Shown here in pieces: positions 45,521 to 54,638 of a DNA stretch of 64,000 bases; within the stretch, counting starts at the first letter, position 1; each line of letters starts with the position of its first letter. The notes beneath the pieces are model-generated. The model was not told the DNA's origin, ran no database searches, and saw only the letters and a list, made by a program, of their open reading frames with translations. The translations under genes were made by a program, and so were the position numbers. Location of the stretch: positions 434,001 through 498,000 of the forward strand of contig CAWAMS010000001.1 of NCBI GenBank assembly GCA_963783245.1. Direction: 5' to 3'. The DNA comes from Bog-473 sp963783245. GTDB taxonomy: Bacteria > Actinomycetota > Acidimicrobiia > Acidimicrobiales > RAAP-2.

Positions 45521-45970
45521 ATGCACGATTCGGTCACCGTCCACATGGCAGCGTCCCCCGCACAGGTCTGGGAGCTGGTGAGCGATGTCACGAAGATCGG
45601 GCTTTACAGCCCCGAGACGTTCGAAGCGGAATGGTTGGAGGGTGCGACCGGGCCCGCTGTCGGCGCCAAGTTCCGTGGGCACGTGAAGCGGAACGGGAAG
45701 GGTCCGACCTATTGGACCACCTGCACGGTTCTCGAGTGCGAGCCCGACCGCGTCTTCGCCTTCGGTGTCGGCGCCGCTGAGAAACCGATCAATGTCTGGC
45801 GCTACGAGTTGGAACCGCAAGGGGACGGCACCGATGTCACCGAGTCGTTCCAGCTGGCCCAGACCCCGTCCCTCCGGGTGTATTGGGCGCTCCTCGGTTG
45901 GGCGCGTGGCCGCACCAACCGCAACGGCATGCAGACCACCTTGGAGAGGATGAAGGTCCAGGTCGAGTAG
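45521..45970 (+). CDS. SRPBCC-family protein (polyketide cyclase/dehydrase-like)
   Basis: A 149-residue START/Bet v1-fold protein. The opening SVTVHMAASPAQVWELVSDV and the strand pair SPETFEAEWLEGA and FRGHVKRNGKGP are typical of the Polyketide_cyc2 family. Such proteins bind hydrophobic ligands; enzymatic activity is rarely proven. A TAGGGT box lies 6 nt before the ATG, consistent with a leaderless transcript of its own although the preceding gene ends only 9 nt upstream. Function is unknown. Confidence 0.82.
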   Translation: MHDSVTVHMAASPAQVWELVSDVTKIGLYSPETFEAEWLEGATGPAVGAKFRGHVKRNGKGPTYWTTCTVLECEPDRVFAFGVGAAEKPINVWRYELEPQGDGTDVTESFQLAQTPSLRVYWALLGWARGRTNRNGMQTTLERMKVQVE

Positions 45971-46010
45971 AGCCTGGCCGTGCAGGAAGACGACGACGTG
46001 CGCCGCCTGC

Positions 46011-46691
46011 TCAGGCGAGCTTTCGCACGAGCACGTCGATCCGGTTGCTGACGATGGCGTCGACCCCCGCCGCCATGACCCGCGCCATGTGGCGGGGTTT
46101 GTCGACGGTCCACGTGGAGACCTTCAGGCCGAGGCTCTGCATGGCGGCCACCCGTTCGGGCGTGACGAGCCGGAACATCGGGTTCCAGTACTCGGGGCCG
46201 AGTTCGTCCAGCAGGTCTGCGGGAGGGGGATTCGGCTCCACCCATGTGAGGCCGATTCTGGCTTCGGGGGCCAGGGCACGGAGGTGGCGCAGGGCCCCGA
46301 TGTTGCCCGACACGAAGAGGGCTCGCTCCATCGCACGGGCTTGCCTTGTCGCCACGAGTGCCCCTTCGACCACATCGCGACCCGTGAAGTCCACCATCAG
46401 GGGGACCCGCACTTCGTGCAGGACCTGGTGCAGCGTGGGGATGCGCTCGTCCTCGATCCCCAACGCTTGTATGGCAGAGAGTTCCAGGTCAGCGACGTCT
46501 CGTTCGAGTCCCCACAGTCGGTTCAGGGTAGGATCGTGCAGCACGACGATCGCTCCGTCGAGGGTGCGCCGTAGGTCGACCTCCACCATGTCCGCCCCCC
46601 GCCGTACCGCGCTGGCAAAGGCGGGCAGGGTATTCTCGCGGGCTGCGGTCGGATCGCCGCGGTGGGCGATGGCCAGAGGCACGCCAACCAT
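46011..46691 (-). CDS. Glycerophosphodiester phosphodiesterase
   Basis: A 226-residue GDPD of the TIM-barrel family, from ATG 46691. The metal/catalytic motif is IAHRGDPTAARENTLPAF (His-Arg and Glu), followed by MVEVDLRRTLDGAIVVLHDPTL with the conserved Glu-x-Asp and His-Asp. The C-terminal VSTWTVDKPRHM and GVDAIVSNRIDV are standard. It would release glycerol-3-phosphate from phospholipid head groups. No signal peptide is present, so it is cytosolic. It is divergent from a secreted GH43-like protein, with the start codons about 130 nt apart. Confidence 0.9.
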   Translation of the reverse strand: MVGVPLAIAHRGDPTAARENTLPAFASAVRRGADMVEVDLRRTLDGAIVVLHDPTLNRLWGLERDVADLELSAIQALGIEDERIPTLHQVLHEVRVPLMVDFTGRDVVEGALVATRQARAMERALFVSGNIGALRHLRALAPEARIGLTWVEPNPPPADLLDELGPEYWNPMFRLVTPERVAAMQSLGLKVSTWTVDKPRHMARVMAAGVDAIVSNRIDVLVRKLA

Positions 46692-46824
46692 CTGACACAA
46701 AATGGTCAATATCCGCCACTCCAGACCCCCGACAGAGCCGGACTTCCCTCTGTTGGGGGAAATCGAGGTTCCCGACTCCGGCCGCGCCGCGCACGCCGGT
46801 GGAGTCCTCTGGGGGGTTGGGGAC

Positions 46825-47904
46825 ATGCCGAGGCCGAAAGCTGTGCGCCTGGCACTCGTTGCCGCCTGCGCCGGCATTCTCGCGGCAGTCGTGTTCACTC
46901 TCGTCGTGCCGGGGTCGACGCACAAGGCCACGCTCGTCCAACCACGCCGGACGGCAACCCCGGCGACGCCGGGCATTTCGATCGCCCAGGAGAACTTCGA
47001 TCTTCCCGACCCGTTCATCCTCACCGTCAAGAAGACCTACTACCTCTACGTTTCGACGGCGTTCGGCAACACCACGCAGCACATACCGATGTTCAGCGGG
47101 AGCCCGGGACATTGGAGCGCACGGTCAACAGACGCGGTGCCCGACCTCCCTCCGTGGGCGGCACCGGGCCTGACGTGGTCCCCGACGGTGTACAAGTTCG
47201 GCAGTCTCTACGTCATGTATTTCGCCGCCTCGGTGGCCGGAACGGACCCCCTGCAGCACTGCATCGCCATCGCCACCTCACCGAGCCCCAGGGGCCCCTT
47301 CTACGTGCGTCCCACTCCTTTCGTCTGTCAACAGAACCTGGGCGGGGACATCGACCCGCAGCTCTTCGTCGACCCCCATGGTCCGAACGGGCCCTATCAA
47401 CCCGACTACCTGGTGTGGAAGGGGGACAACAACTCGACGCCCGGAGACGGCGGGGACACAATTTGGGCCCAGTCGCTGAGCAACGACGGGCTCTTCCTGG
47501 AGGGCCAGCCGGTGCTCCTCCTGCGTCCGACCCGCCCCTGGGAGCAACCGATCCTCGAGGCACCGCAGATGGCCATGTCTCCCAACGCGACCGTGTGGGT
47601 GTTCTTCACGGCCGGTACCGGGTTCTTCAGTCCCCACTACGCCATGGGGGCGGTGAAGTGCGCCGGACCTCTCGGGCCCTGCAAAGACGTCTTGAAACAC
47701 CCGCTCATCGCCTCGAACCAGCAGGGTGCGGGCCCGGGTGAAGAGACCTACTTCGTCGCCCCCGATGGCAGCGACTGGCTGCTCTACAGCCCGGTCCACA
47801 CGGAATATCTTCCGGAGCTCTTCCGTCCGGTGACGGCGGCCCGCATCGGTTGGGGCAAGAGGGGCCCCTATGTGGCCGAGGCGGGCTTATTCCCCCGACC
47901 CTGA
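46825..47904 (+). CDS. Secreted or membrane-anchored GH43-like glycosidase
   Basis: A 359-residue five-bladed beta-propeller protein of the GH43 (arabinanase/xylosidase) type. A signal or anchor segment, RLALVAACAGILAAVVFTLVV, follows MPRPKAV. The catalytic base Asp is in FDLPDPFIL, a structural/acid-tuning Asp in IDPQLFVD and the catalytic acid Glu in ILEAPQMAM. It would cleave arabinofuranosyl or xylosyl bonds in plant-type polysaccharides outside the cell. ATG 46825 was chosen; the frame is open to 46702 but that extension precedes the signal segment. The downstream NagB-like gene is convergent, only 5 nt away. Confidence 0.82.
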   Translation: MPRPKAVRLALVAACAGILAAVVFTLVVPGSTHKATLVQPRRTATPATPGISIAQENFDLPDPFILTVKKTYYLYVSTAFGNTTQHIPMFSGSPGHWSARSTDAVPDLPPWAAPGLTWSPTVYKFGSLYVMYFAASVAGTDPLQHCIAIATSPSPRGPFYVRPTPFVCQQNLGGDIDPQLFVDPHGPNGPYQPDYLVWKGDNNSTPGDGGDTIWAQSLSNDGLFLEGQPVLLLRPTRPWEQPILEAPQMAMSPNATVWVFFTAGTGFFSPHYAMGAVKCAGPLGPCKDVLKHPLIASNQQGAGPGEETYFVAPDGSDWLLYSPVHTEYLPELFRPVTAARIGWGKRGPYVAEAGLFPRP

Positions 47905-47909
47905 GTGCC

Positions 47910-48701
47910 TCAGGCGGGGACGCCGTCTGCCGGCCATAGGAGCCGGGCCGATGCCGGTTCGAGATAGATGGTGGCATGCGGGATCGACCGCAAAATCGAC
48001 GCCGGGCACTCAGTCGACAGGGGACCGGTCAGCGCCGCGCGCACCGGTTCGGCCTTGCGTTCCTCCGGGACGACGGCCATCACCTGCGAGGCGCGCAGCA
48101 GAGCGGGGATGGTCACCGTGATGGCATGAGAGGGGACCGCGTCAATGTCGGGGAAGTGTCCCTCGTTGACCTGCTGTTGGCGGCACGCGGTGTCGAGTGC
48201 AACCACCTTGACATCGAGTGGGTCGTCGAAGTCCGCGACGCCGGGGTCGTTGAACGCCAGGTGCCCGTTCTCCCCTATTCCCAGGCAGCACAGGTCGAGG
48301 GGGTGACTGGCCAGGAGGTCGGCGTAGCGGGAGCATGCGTGCACGACGTCGCCTTGTCCGTCGACGTAGTACACCGCTCTCGGAGATGCGGGTTCGACGA
48401 TCCGTTCCCGGATCCACTTCTGGAAACCGGCCGGATGATCGGGCCCTGTGCCGACGTACTCGTCCATGTGGAAGACGATTGTCTCCGCCCAGGGGACGTC
48501 CTCGGTTGCGTTCACGAGCGCCTCTATGAATGCACGTTGTGAGTTCCCGGTGGCGAACATGACGTGTACCACCCCGCGTTCGTGCACGGCGGCACGCATG
48601 ATGGCCGCTGCATGGTCGGCAGCCGCTCGGGCCATCGCCGGCACGTCCGGGCAGACCAGGACATCGGCGTGACCGAACACGGGAGTGGAAAGGCGCGACA
48701 T
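47910..48701 (-). CDS. nagB: Glucosamine-6-phosphate deaminase family protein (NagB-like)
   Basis: A 263-residue member of the NagB/6-phosphogluconolactonase superfamily. The NagB features are MFATGNSQRAFIEAL, VFHMDEYVG (catalytic Asp), the active-site loop LGIGENGHLAFNDPG (with the His), and SHAITVTIPALL. It would convert glucosamine-6-phosphate to fructose-6-phosphate and ammonia. The GNSQ in place of the common GSTP of canonical NagB is a variant seen in actinobacterial and sugar-isomerase-like relatives, so the exact substrate is less sure. ATG 48701 faces the threonine dehydratase gene, whose start is about 10 nt away on the other strand. Confidence 0.85.
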   Translation of the reverse strand: MSRLSTPVFGHADVLVCPDVPAMARAAADHAAAIMRAAVHERGVVHVMFATGNSQRAFIEALVNATEDVPWAETIVFHMDEYVGTGPDHPAGFQKWIRERIVEPASPRAVYYVDGQGDVVHACSRYADLLASHPLDLCCLGIGENGHLAFNDPGVADFDDPLDVKVVALDTACRQQQVNEGHFPDIDAVPSHAITVTIPALLRASQVMAVVPEERKAEPVRAALTGPLSTECPASILRSIPHATIYLEPASARLLWPADGVPA

Positions 48702-48711
48702 GGTGTTCAGC

Positions 48712-49704
48712 ATGCCAGGTGTGAACTCGGACAGACTGGTGGTGGTGCGTGCCGTGACCCGACCCCAGGCATCGCATCACGCCGCGGCGTGGGACGTGGT
48801 GCGCCGACACCTCCCGATCACCCCGGTCGTGCGGGCACCGCAACTCGGTCAGAACGTCTCGCTGAAGGTCGAGACCTTCCAGCCCACCGGCTCGTTCAAG
48901 GTACGCGGCGGATTGGCAGCGGTCGCGGCCACTCTGCACGAGGATCCCGGTCGCGAGGTGGTGGGGGCGTCGGCCGGCAATCACGGTCTCGGTCTGGCCT
49001 ACGCCGGCGCGAAACTCCACGCCAAGGTCACCGTGATCGTGCCCCGTCTGGCCTCGGCGGCGAAGGTGTCCGCGCTCCAACAGTTCGACGTTCGCCTGGT
49101 CCTGCACGGCGAGGGGTACAGCGAGGCAGAGGCACACGCGCTCGATCTGGTGGAGCGAGAAGGCGGGCGGTACGTCTCGCCGTACAACGATCCGGATGTC
49201 ATCGCCGGCCAGGGGACGATGGCGCGCGAGGTGCTCGACCAGGTGCCGAACCTCGGGACAGTCGTCGTCCCGGTCGGCGGGGGGGGATTGGTCTCGGGCC
49301 TCAGTCTCGGCCTCCGGGGAACCGGCGTCCGCGTCATCGGCGTCGAGTCGGAGGCATCGCCGTCCATGAGTGCCGCGGTCGCCGCCGGAACCATCGTGCC
49401 CATCACGGTGGAACCGACGCTGGCCGACGGCCTGGCGGGCAATCTCGAGGTGGGCGCAATCACCGTCGGTATCCTTTTGGACAACGAAGTCGGCATCCTG
49501 ACGGTGAGCGAGGCGGATATACGATCGGCTATGGCGTTCTCGGCGCACAAGATGGGCCTGGTGCTCGAAGGCGCCGGGGCGGTGGGCGTGGCGGCTGTGC
49601 GGGCCGGGCTGATCCCCCCTGACGAGGACGGGCGTGAGACTGTCGTCATCCTGTCGGGTCGCAACGTGGCGCCCACTCTCCTCGACGAGGTGCTCCATTC
49701 CTGA
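48712..49704 (+). CDS. Threonine/serine dehydratase, PLP-dependent
   Basis: A fold-type II PLP enzyme of about 330 residues. The Schiff-base Lys is in PTGSFKVRGG, the substrate loop in ASAGNHGLGLAYAG and the phosphate-binding glycine loop in VPVGGGGLVSG. The catalytic segment VLEGAGAVGVAA is near the end. There is no ACT regulatory domain, so it resembles the catabolic (TdcB-like) or serine-racemase branch rather than IlvA. It would deaminate threonine or serine to 2-oxo acids. Several starts are possible between 48685 and 48739; ATG 48712 avoids overlap with the divergent gene. The stop lies inside the next gene's reading frame. Confidence 0.87.
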   Translation: MPGVNSDRLVVVRAVTRPQASHHAAAWDVVRRHLPITPVVRAPQLGQNVSLKVETFQPTGSFKVRGGLAAVAATLHEDPGREVVGASAGNHGLGLAYAGAKLHAKVTVIVPRLASAAKVSALQQFDVRLVLHGEGYSEAEAHALDLVEREGGRYVSPYNDPDVIAGQGTMAREVLDQVPNLGTVVVPVGGGGLVSGLSLGLRGTGVRVIGVESEASPSMSAAVAAGTIVPITVEPTLADGLAGNLEVGAITVGILLDNEVGILTVSEADIRSAMAFSAHKMGLVLEGAGAVGVAAVRAGLIPPDEDGRETVVILSGRNVAPTLLDEVLHS

Positions 49705-50515
49705 CGTCCATGCGGGCACCGTCGTCCTCAACGTCGAGGTCGCGGGCGAAGGTGAACCACTCCTGCTCATCGCCGGGTGTGGGCAGCCTGCGGCCGCCTG
49801 GCATCTCAGCGTGGTTCCTTCGCTGGTCGCGGGCGGGTATCAGGTGGCGACCTACGACAATCGAGGGGTTGCACCGTCCTCCTCGCCGCCTGCTCCCTAC
49901 AGCGTGGAAGATATGACCGCCGACGCGCTGGCTGTTCTCGATCACTTGGGCTGGACCGGTCCCGTGCGGGTTGCCGGTCATTCGCTCGGCGGCTGGATCG
50001 CCGAGACGCTGGTGCTCGACCACCCCCATCGGGTCCGGTCAGCGGCTCTCATGGGGAGCGCAAACAAGCCCACCGCCTGGGAGATCGCCATCACCACGGT
50101 CGAGCGTGACCTGGCTCGACTCGACGTCGACCTCCCCTCCCTCTTCTACGCCACGCAGACGTTGCGCTACCTACCGATCGCCGACATCCAGAACGACGAT
50201 GTCGTCAGCACGTGGCTCTCCTTCACGGCGGACCTCCCGGTCTGGCCGAACCCGGGCCGTCTCGGGCAGTATGAGGCTGCGCTGGCCTGGTCGACCGACC
50301 CGCTGCGCACGACCCGGTGGCCGGAGATCACGGTACCGTGCCTCATCGTTGCTTTCGAGCACGACGTCGATTCGCCGCCGGAAAAGGCCCGTCACGCCGC
50401 CTCGATCATCCCGCAGTGCGAGTACCGCGAGGTCGCCGGTTCGGGGCATATCGGCATCGTGACGCATGCCGACGAGGTGGCACATCACCTCGTCGCCTTC
50501 TTTGCCCGGCATTGA
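49634..50515 (+). CDS. Alpha/beta-fold hydrolase
   Basis: A hydrolase with the alpha/beta fold, 293 residues if started at GTG 49634. The nucleophile motif is VAGHSLGGWIAE, an acidic residue follows in VAFEHDVDSPPEKA and the last His is in VAGSGHIGI. The conserved part begins at GTVVLNVEVAGEGEPLLLIAG, well after that GTG. The GTG start would overlap the dehydratase gene by 71 nt. A rare ATT at 49697, with GAGG upstream, or a lost base near an ATG at 49710, would give a more natural start. Substrate unknown. Confidence 0.82.
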   Translation: MRLSSSCRVATWRPLSSTRCSIPDVHAGTVVLNVEVAGEGEPLLLIAGCGQPAAAWHLSVVPSLVAGGYQVATYDNRGVAPSSSPPAPYSVEDMTADALAVLDHLGWTGPVRVAGHSLGGWIAETLVLDHPHRVRSAALMGSANKPTAWEIAITTVERDLARLDVDLPSLFYATQTLRYLPIADIQNDDVVSTWLSFTADLPVWPNPGRLGQYEAALAWSTDPLRTTRWPEITVPCLIVAFEHDVDSPPEKARHAASIIPQCEYREVAGSGHIGIVTHADEVAHHLVAFFARH

Positions 50516-50609
50516 CACGCACGCGGTCGGGTGGCCGCTGATCAGGGAGTCACCCGGCCGCAGCGAAGCGCGGGAGGCGCCCGACGGCTTTCGCCGACAT
50601 ACTGGGTCC

Positions 50610-51656
50610 ATGGAGTCCGATCCCCTCGACGATGCGCTGACTGCGTTCGCCGCCACGGCGCCCGAGTACGGGCCGTTCGGCCTCTCGAACCACGGACCGA
50701 TGGGCGCCGAAGTGCTGGCGCAACTCGGCCACCGCGACGCCATCGGCTCGTGGGCGAAGGCGTACGGCGCGCGCCTGGACGTGGCACCGCCTCCGGCCGG
50801 GCGGCCGTTGAGCGAGGCTGAGTGGCCGACGGCGCTGGGGATGGCCGAGAGCTTTCCTGCATGGTCGGCCCTCTTCGAGACCGAGTTGGCCGATCGGCCC
50901 ATGGCTGCGGTCGCAGGGGAATGGGTCCCCCGTCTCGTTCCCGGCATCATCGGGGCGGCCGCACACGGCCTCATCCGGACCGCCCATGGACTGCGCGCCT
51001 TCGGCGAGGCGGCGACGCCTGCCCGCCGCATCGAGGTCGCCACCGGTCTGGCCTATTGGGCATCGCGGTACCTGGAGCTGCCCGGGCCCCCGTTGCTCAT
51101 CGGACACCAGGATGTGCCGCAGGCACTGGCCGATCTCCCGTATCTGGAGGAGGAGACGCCGCAGGCGTTTCTGATCAGTGACGTGGTGGTGCACGTGGCC
51201 GACATCGCCGACGAGTTCGAGCAAGGTGTCGCTTCTCTCGGCCCCGGTGGCGATGCCGTGGCCGTCCTCGATGCCCTGGCCGTCGGTGGAGCCCAGGCCT
51301 ACCTGCGCAACGTCGAGGGCGGAGACGCCATCGCCCTCCTGCATTCGGTGACCGCACCACTGGCGCTCGAGCTCGTGCTGCCGTGGCTGGCCGTGGAGGA
51401 TCACGATGCAGCGTTGGCCTACGCCTGGCAGGCCGTCGCGTCGCTGCACGTCGCCTACGACCTCGAGCGGCATGGAGACGGCACGCCCATCGATGAGGCC
51501 CTCCCCACGAAAGACGTCCTCATCGATCGGGCCGTGGCGTCGGGCGATGCGCACGCCCTCAAGCTGACCGAGGCTGCGTTGCGCTGCTACGCCAGGACGA
51601 GCGAGCCGGCCCTTCTCTTCGCAGCCGCGGACGCGTCGGTTCGGCTGAGAGACTGA
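50610..51656 (+). CDS. Questin-oxidase-like family protein
   Basis: A 348-residue protein from ATG 50610, resembling the questin oxidase-like (DUF4243) family: LSNHGPMGAEVLAQLGH near the N-terminus and GAAAHGLIRTAHGLRAF near the middle are the His-rich signatures of that family. The rest is largely helical with scattered conserved His residues (HQDV, LISDVVVHVADI, SLHVAYDLERHG). Fungal questin oxidase performs a Baeyer-Villiger-type ring opening without an obvious cofactor, but for bacterial homologues no activity is known to me. Nothing else in the neighbourhood suggests aromatic polyketide metabolism. Confidence 0.75.
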   Translation: MESDPLDDALTAFAATAPEYGPFGLSNHGPMGAEVLAQLGHRDAIGSWAKAYGARLDVAPPPAGRPLSEAEWPTALGMAESFPAWSALFETELADRPMAAVAGEWVPRLVPGIIGAAAHGLIRTAHGLRAFGEAATPARRIEVATGLAYWASRYLELPGPPLLIGHQDVPQALADLPYLEEETPQAFLISDVVVHVADIADEFEQGVASLGPGGDAVAVLDALAVGGAQAYLRNVEGGDAIALLHSVTAPLALELVLPWLAVEDHDAALAYAWQAVASLHVAYDLERHGDGTPIDEALPTKDVLIDRAVASGDAHALKLTEAALRCYARTSEPALLFAAADASVRLRD

Positions 51657-51691
51657 GCGGGCCCGCCCGGACTTGTGCCGGGGGGCGTGAG

Positions 51692-51697
51692 TACGAT
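51692..51697 (+). promoter_or_regulatory. -10 box of a leaderless aldo-keto reductase transcript
   Basis: TACGAT ends 7 nt before ATG 51705, with no Shine-Dalgarno sequence in between. Confidence 0.3.
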
Positions 51698-51704
51698 CAG
51701 CCGG

Positions 51705-52733
51705 ATGGAATTTCGCACGCTCGGCCGCACCGGTGTCAAAGTGAGCCCGCTCTGCCTTGGCGCCATGATGTTCGGCGCCTGGGGAACCTCCGACCATGAC
51801 GAGGCGATCCGGATCATCCATCGCGCGCTCGATGCGGGGATCAACTTCATCGATACCGCCGATGTGTACTCGTTCGGCGAGTCTGAGGAGATCGTGGGGA
51901 AGGCACTGTCACAGAGGAATAGGGAGAAGGTCATTTTGGCCACGAAGGTGCACGGCGTCATGGGCAAGGACCCCAACGCACAGGGCAACTCGCGCCGATG
52001 GATCATGGCGGGTTGCGAGAACAGCTTGCGCCGCCTGGGAACCGACTACATCGACCTCTATCAGATCCACCGGCCGTCGCCGGACACCGACATCGACGAG
52101 ACCCTGGGCGCGCTGACAGATCTGGTGCGGGTGGGGAAGATCCGCTACTTCGGGAGCTCGACGTTCCCCGCCCATGAAATCGTCGAAGCCCAATGGGTCG
52201 CGCAACGCCGGGCCCGTGAAAGGTTCGTCACAGAACAGCCGCCCTACTCGATTCTGGTCCGAGGCATCGAGAAGGACGTGCTGCCGATGTGCCAGAAGTA
52301 CGAGATGGGCGTTTTACCGTGGAGCCCCTTGGCCGGAGGCTGGCTCTCGGGCGCCTTCGGAGAGGGCAAGCCGAACACGAGTCGGCGTTCCGCCATGGTG
52401 CCGCACCATTACGACATGAACCTGCCCGGCAACCAGCAGAAAGTCGAAGCGGTGACCGCCCTGAACACGTTGGCCGACGAGTCCGGGTTGAGCCTGATCG
52501 AATTGGCGTTGGGGTTCGTCCTGGAGCACCCGGCGATCACCTCACCGATCATCGGGCCGCGCACCATGGAACATCTGGAGTCCCAGCTCCCTGCGCTCGA
52601 GCTCCGCCTCCCGAGCGATGTCATGGATCGCATCGACGAGATCGTGCCGCCCGGCATCGATCTCAACGCCACCGACGTCGGCTGGGTGCCAGCCGCAATT
52701 GCGGAGCCGGCGCTCCGCCGCCGCCCCCGCTGA
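51705..52733 (+). CDS. Aldo/keto reductase
   Basis: A 342-residue NADPH-dependent aldo/keto reductase. The catalytic tetrad is visible: Asp and Tyr in FIDTADVYSFGESEE, Lys in VILATKVHG and His in DLYQIHRPSP. The barrel ends with SPIIGPRTMEHLESQL, the cofactor-binding region. The close match to the voltage-gated-channel beta-subunit/YajO-like branch (TLGRTGVKVSPLCLGAMMFG) suggests a general detoxification or sugar-reductase role. Substrate unknown. It appears to have its own leaderless promoter and converges on the phospholipase gene. Confidence 0.92.
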   Translation: MEFRTLGRTGVKVSPLCLGAMMFGAWGTSDHDEAIRIIHRALDAGINFIDTADVYSFGESEEIVGKALSQRNREKVILATKVHGVMGKDPNAQGNSRRWIMAGCENSLRRLGTDYIDLYQIHRPSPDTDIDETLGALTDLVRVGKIRYFGSSTFPAHEIVEAQWVAQRRARERFVTEQPPYSILVRGIEKDVLPMCQKYEMGVLPWSPLAGGWLSGAFGEGKPNTSRRSAMVPHHYDMNLPGNQQKVEAVTALNTLADESGLSLIELALGFVLEHPAITSPIIGPRTMEHLESQLPALELRLPSDVMDRIDEIVPPGIDLNATDVGWVPAAIAEPALRRRPR

Positions 52734-52751
52734 ACCTCGCTCCGCCGATCG

Positions 52752-54323
52752 TCAGACCCGGCGCGCCCGACCGGGTTCTTGCCGCACCATGATCTGGTGC
52801 TTCGGCACGGGGTACGCCGGCTTGTCACCGGACGCCTCCAAAATGTCGAGCTGTGTGCAACCTTCCGCCATGACGTCGGCCGGGAGGTCCTTCGACGTCG
52901 AGGGCAGTAACGGAGGCGACGCATCCTTATGGTGCATGTGCAGCGTCGAGGTGAGATCACCGGCGTGCTCCCGCCGCCATGTGGAGAGGTTCGGAGCCCG
53001 TACCCCGAACCTCTCCTCCAAGAAGCGGAGCTGTGAGGTGTGGTCGAAGACCTCTGACGCGACGTACCCGCCGCGGCTGAACGGTGAGAGCACCAGCATG
53101 GGCACGCGGAAGCCCATGCCGATGGGCCCTCGGACGCCATGGGCATCGGCGGGCACCGACGACGCAGTCAGGTACTCGCCGGCTGTCCCGGGAGGCGCCG
53201 TCGGTGGGGGAACGTGGTCGAAGAATCCGTCGTTCTCGTCGTACATGTGGAAGAGAACCGTCTTTGCCCACACGTCAGGATTGGAGACCAAGGTCTCGAG
53301 CATCTGGCTGGTGAACCACTCACCCAGTGCCGGGGGCGCCGGGGGATGCTCGTCGTAGCCGTCGGGCGGGAGGATCCAGCTGACGGAGGGCAGATTGCCC
53401 GAGGCGACATCGGCGACGAAGTCGGTGGGGTACTGGGGCAGGAAGGCCTTCTGGTAGAGCGGGGAGGACGGGTTCTTGTACTGGCTGAAATAGGGGAGGA
53501 TCGCATCGCCGACCAGAAGGCCGTTCTGCTCGAAGAACGCCGGCGCGTACAGCGCCCCTTCGGGGTTATAGACCTTCCAGCTGATACCTGCGTCCTCGAG
53601 TACCTCGGGCATGGTGGGCCAGCTTGCGCTCCAGATCGCGCCCACATCCTCGTTGGTGGCGATGACGGGCCCCCCGGCGGTTCCTGCAGGATCGATGGTT
53701 CCCGACAGGGCCATGAGGCGGTTCGGATGCGTAGGGCCCATGACGGAGCAGTGGTAGTTGTCGCAGATGGTGAAGGCATCAGCCAGCGCGTAATAGAACG
53801 GAAGGTCAGCCCGTGTGTAGTACCCCATGGTCAGCACGCCGTTCTGGGGCCCTTCGAATGCCGCGCTGGTGTGGGTCTTGACGAAGTCAGCGTTGCGTCC
53901 AGCGCCGCGGCTGAGGTGCTCGGCGGCCCACGTGTGATTGAGGTCGTAGGTGCATTCGCCCATACCCGAGTCGGACCGGAGGTGGAAGGGGAGTAAATGG
54001 GAGGACGCGCCGCCGGGCCATGCTTGCGCGAACGCACCGAGTGATGCCGCCGGGTGATCGTCGAAGCCGCGCACGCCCTTGTAGGCGCCGTAGTAGTGGT
54101 CGAAGGACCGGTTCTCCTGCATGAAGAAGATGACATGCTCGACGGCGCCGAGGTCTGAGCCTGCCGCGTTGACCTTCGTCGCCGCACCGATGGTTGCCGC
54201 CCCGGCGCCGCCACCCCCGCCCACGGCCGCCAGCAGGCCACCCCCACCGGCCGCCAACGCAGCCGCGAGGAAGGTGCGACGGTTCAGCTGCCGCCCTCGT
54301 CCGGCGTGGCTGGGAGACGTCAT
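52752..54323 (-). CDS. Tat-exported phospholipase C/phosphoesterase
   Basis: A 523-residue enzyme of the bacterial phospholipase C/acid phosphatase A (phosphoesterase) family. A twin-arginine signal, LNRRTFLAAALAAGGGGLL, indicates export in folded form. The metal/catalytic motifs are FFMQENRSFDHYYG near the N-terminus, GPTHPNRLM in the middle and YDENDGFFDHV with SPFSRGGYVASEVFDHTS near the C-terminus. It would hydrolyse phosphodiesters of phosphatidylcholine or related lipids outside the cell, perhaps for phosphate supply. The extra C-terminal domains of the longest Pseudomonas enzymes are missing, as is common in actinobacteria. Confidence 0.9.
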   Translation of the reverse strand: MTSPSHAGRGRQLNRRTFLAAALAAGGGGLLAAVGGGGGAGAATIGAATKVNAAGSDLGAVEHVIFFMQENRSFDHYYGAYKGVRGFDDHPAASLGAFAQAWPGGASSHLLPFHLRSDSGMGECTYDLNHTWAAEHLSRGAGRNADFVKTHTSAAFEGPQNGVLTMGYYTRADLPFYYALADAFTICDNYHCSVMGPTHPNRLMALSGTIDPAGTAGGPVIATNEDVGAIWSASWPTMPEVLEDAGISWKVYNPEGALYAPAFFEQNGLLVGDAILPYFSQYKNPSSPLYQKAFLPQYPTDFVADVASGNLPSVSWILPPDGYDEHPPAPPALGEWFTSQMLETLVSNPDVWAKTVLFHMYDENDGFFDHVPPPTAPPGTAGEYLTASSVPADAHGVRGPIGMGFRVPMLVLSPFSRGGYVASEVFDHTSQLRFLEERFGVRAPNLSTWRREHAGDLTSTLHMHHKDASPPLLPSTSKDLPADVMAEGCTQLDILEASGDKPAYPVPKHQIMVRQEPGRARRV

Positions 54324-54359
54324 GGCGAGGGTGTCTTCTCGGTTCTGTTCCGGCGTGCG

Positions 54360-54614
54360 TTACTTCGGCCGGAAATGGACGAACACCCGACCGAAGTTGT
54401 GCGAGTCCTTCTCGACACGGTCGTAGAGGGCCTTGATCTCCTTTTGATCGAGGAAGCGCAGGACACGTTTCTTCAACTGGCCGCTCCCCTTGCCGGGGAT
54501 GATCTCGACCAGCCGGATCTTCTTTTCCACCGCTTCGTCAATGACCGCTCGCAGCGCGCGATCGATGTCACCGCTGCGGTTGTAGATGTCGTGCAGATCC
54601 AGCGTGAGTTTCAC
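54360..54614 (-). CDS. Small Smr-domain protein
   Basis: An 84-residue stand-alone Smr (small MutS-related) domain. LDLHDI is the conserved N-terminal LDLH and IIPGKGSGQLKKRV contains the G-K-G-x-G-x-L loop. Smr domains are nicking endonucleases or RNases, or act on collided ribosomes when fused to other domains. This one lacks any accessory domain. It lies 36 nt downstream of the phospholipase start in reverse order and 24 nt after the cupin gene, so cotranscription with the cupin gene is likely. Confidence 0.82.
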   Translation of the reverse strand: MKLTLDLHDIYNRSGDIDRALRAVIDEAVEKKIRLVEIIPGKGSGQLKKRVLRFLDQKEIKALYDRVEKDSHNFGRVFVHFRPK

Positions 54615-54638
54615 GAGCGACCGAGAAGTTCCGCGGAA

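Noticed and set aside
44315..45820. Long minus-strand frame upstream of the TauD-type gene
   Set aside because: It lies opposite a well-supported alpha/beta hydrolase and SRPBCC gene and shows only the biased composition of a shadow frame.
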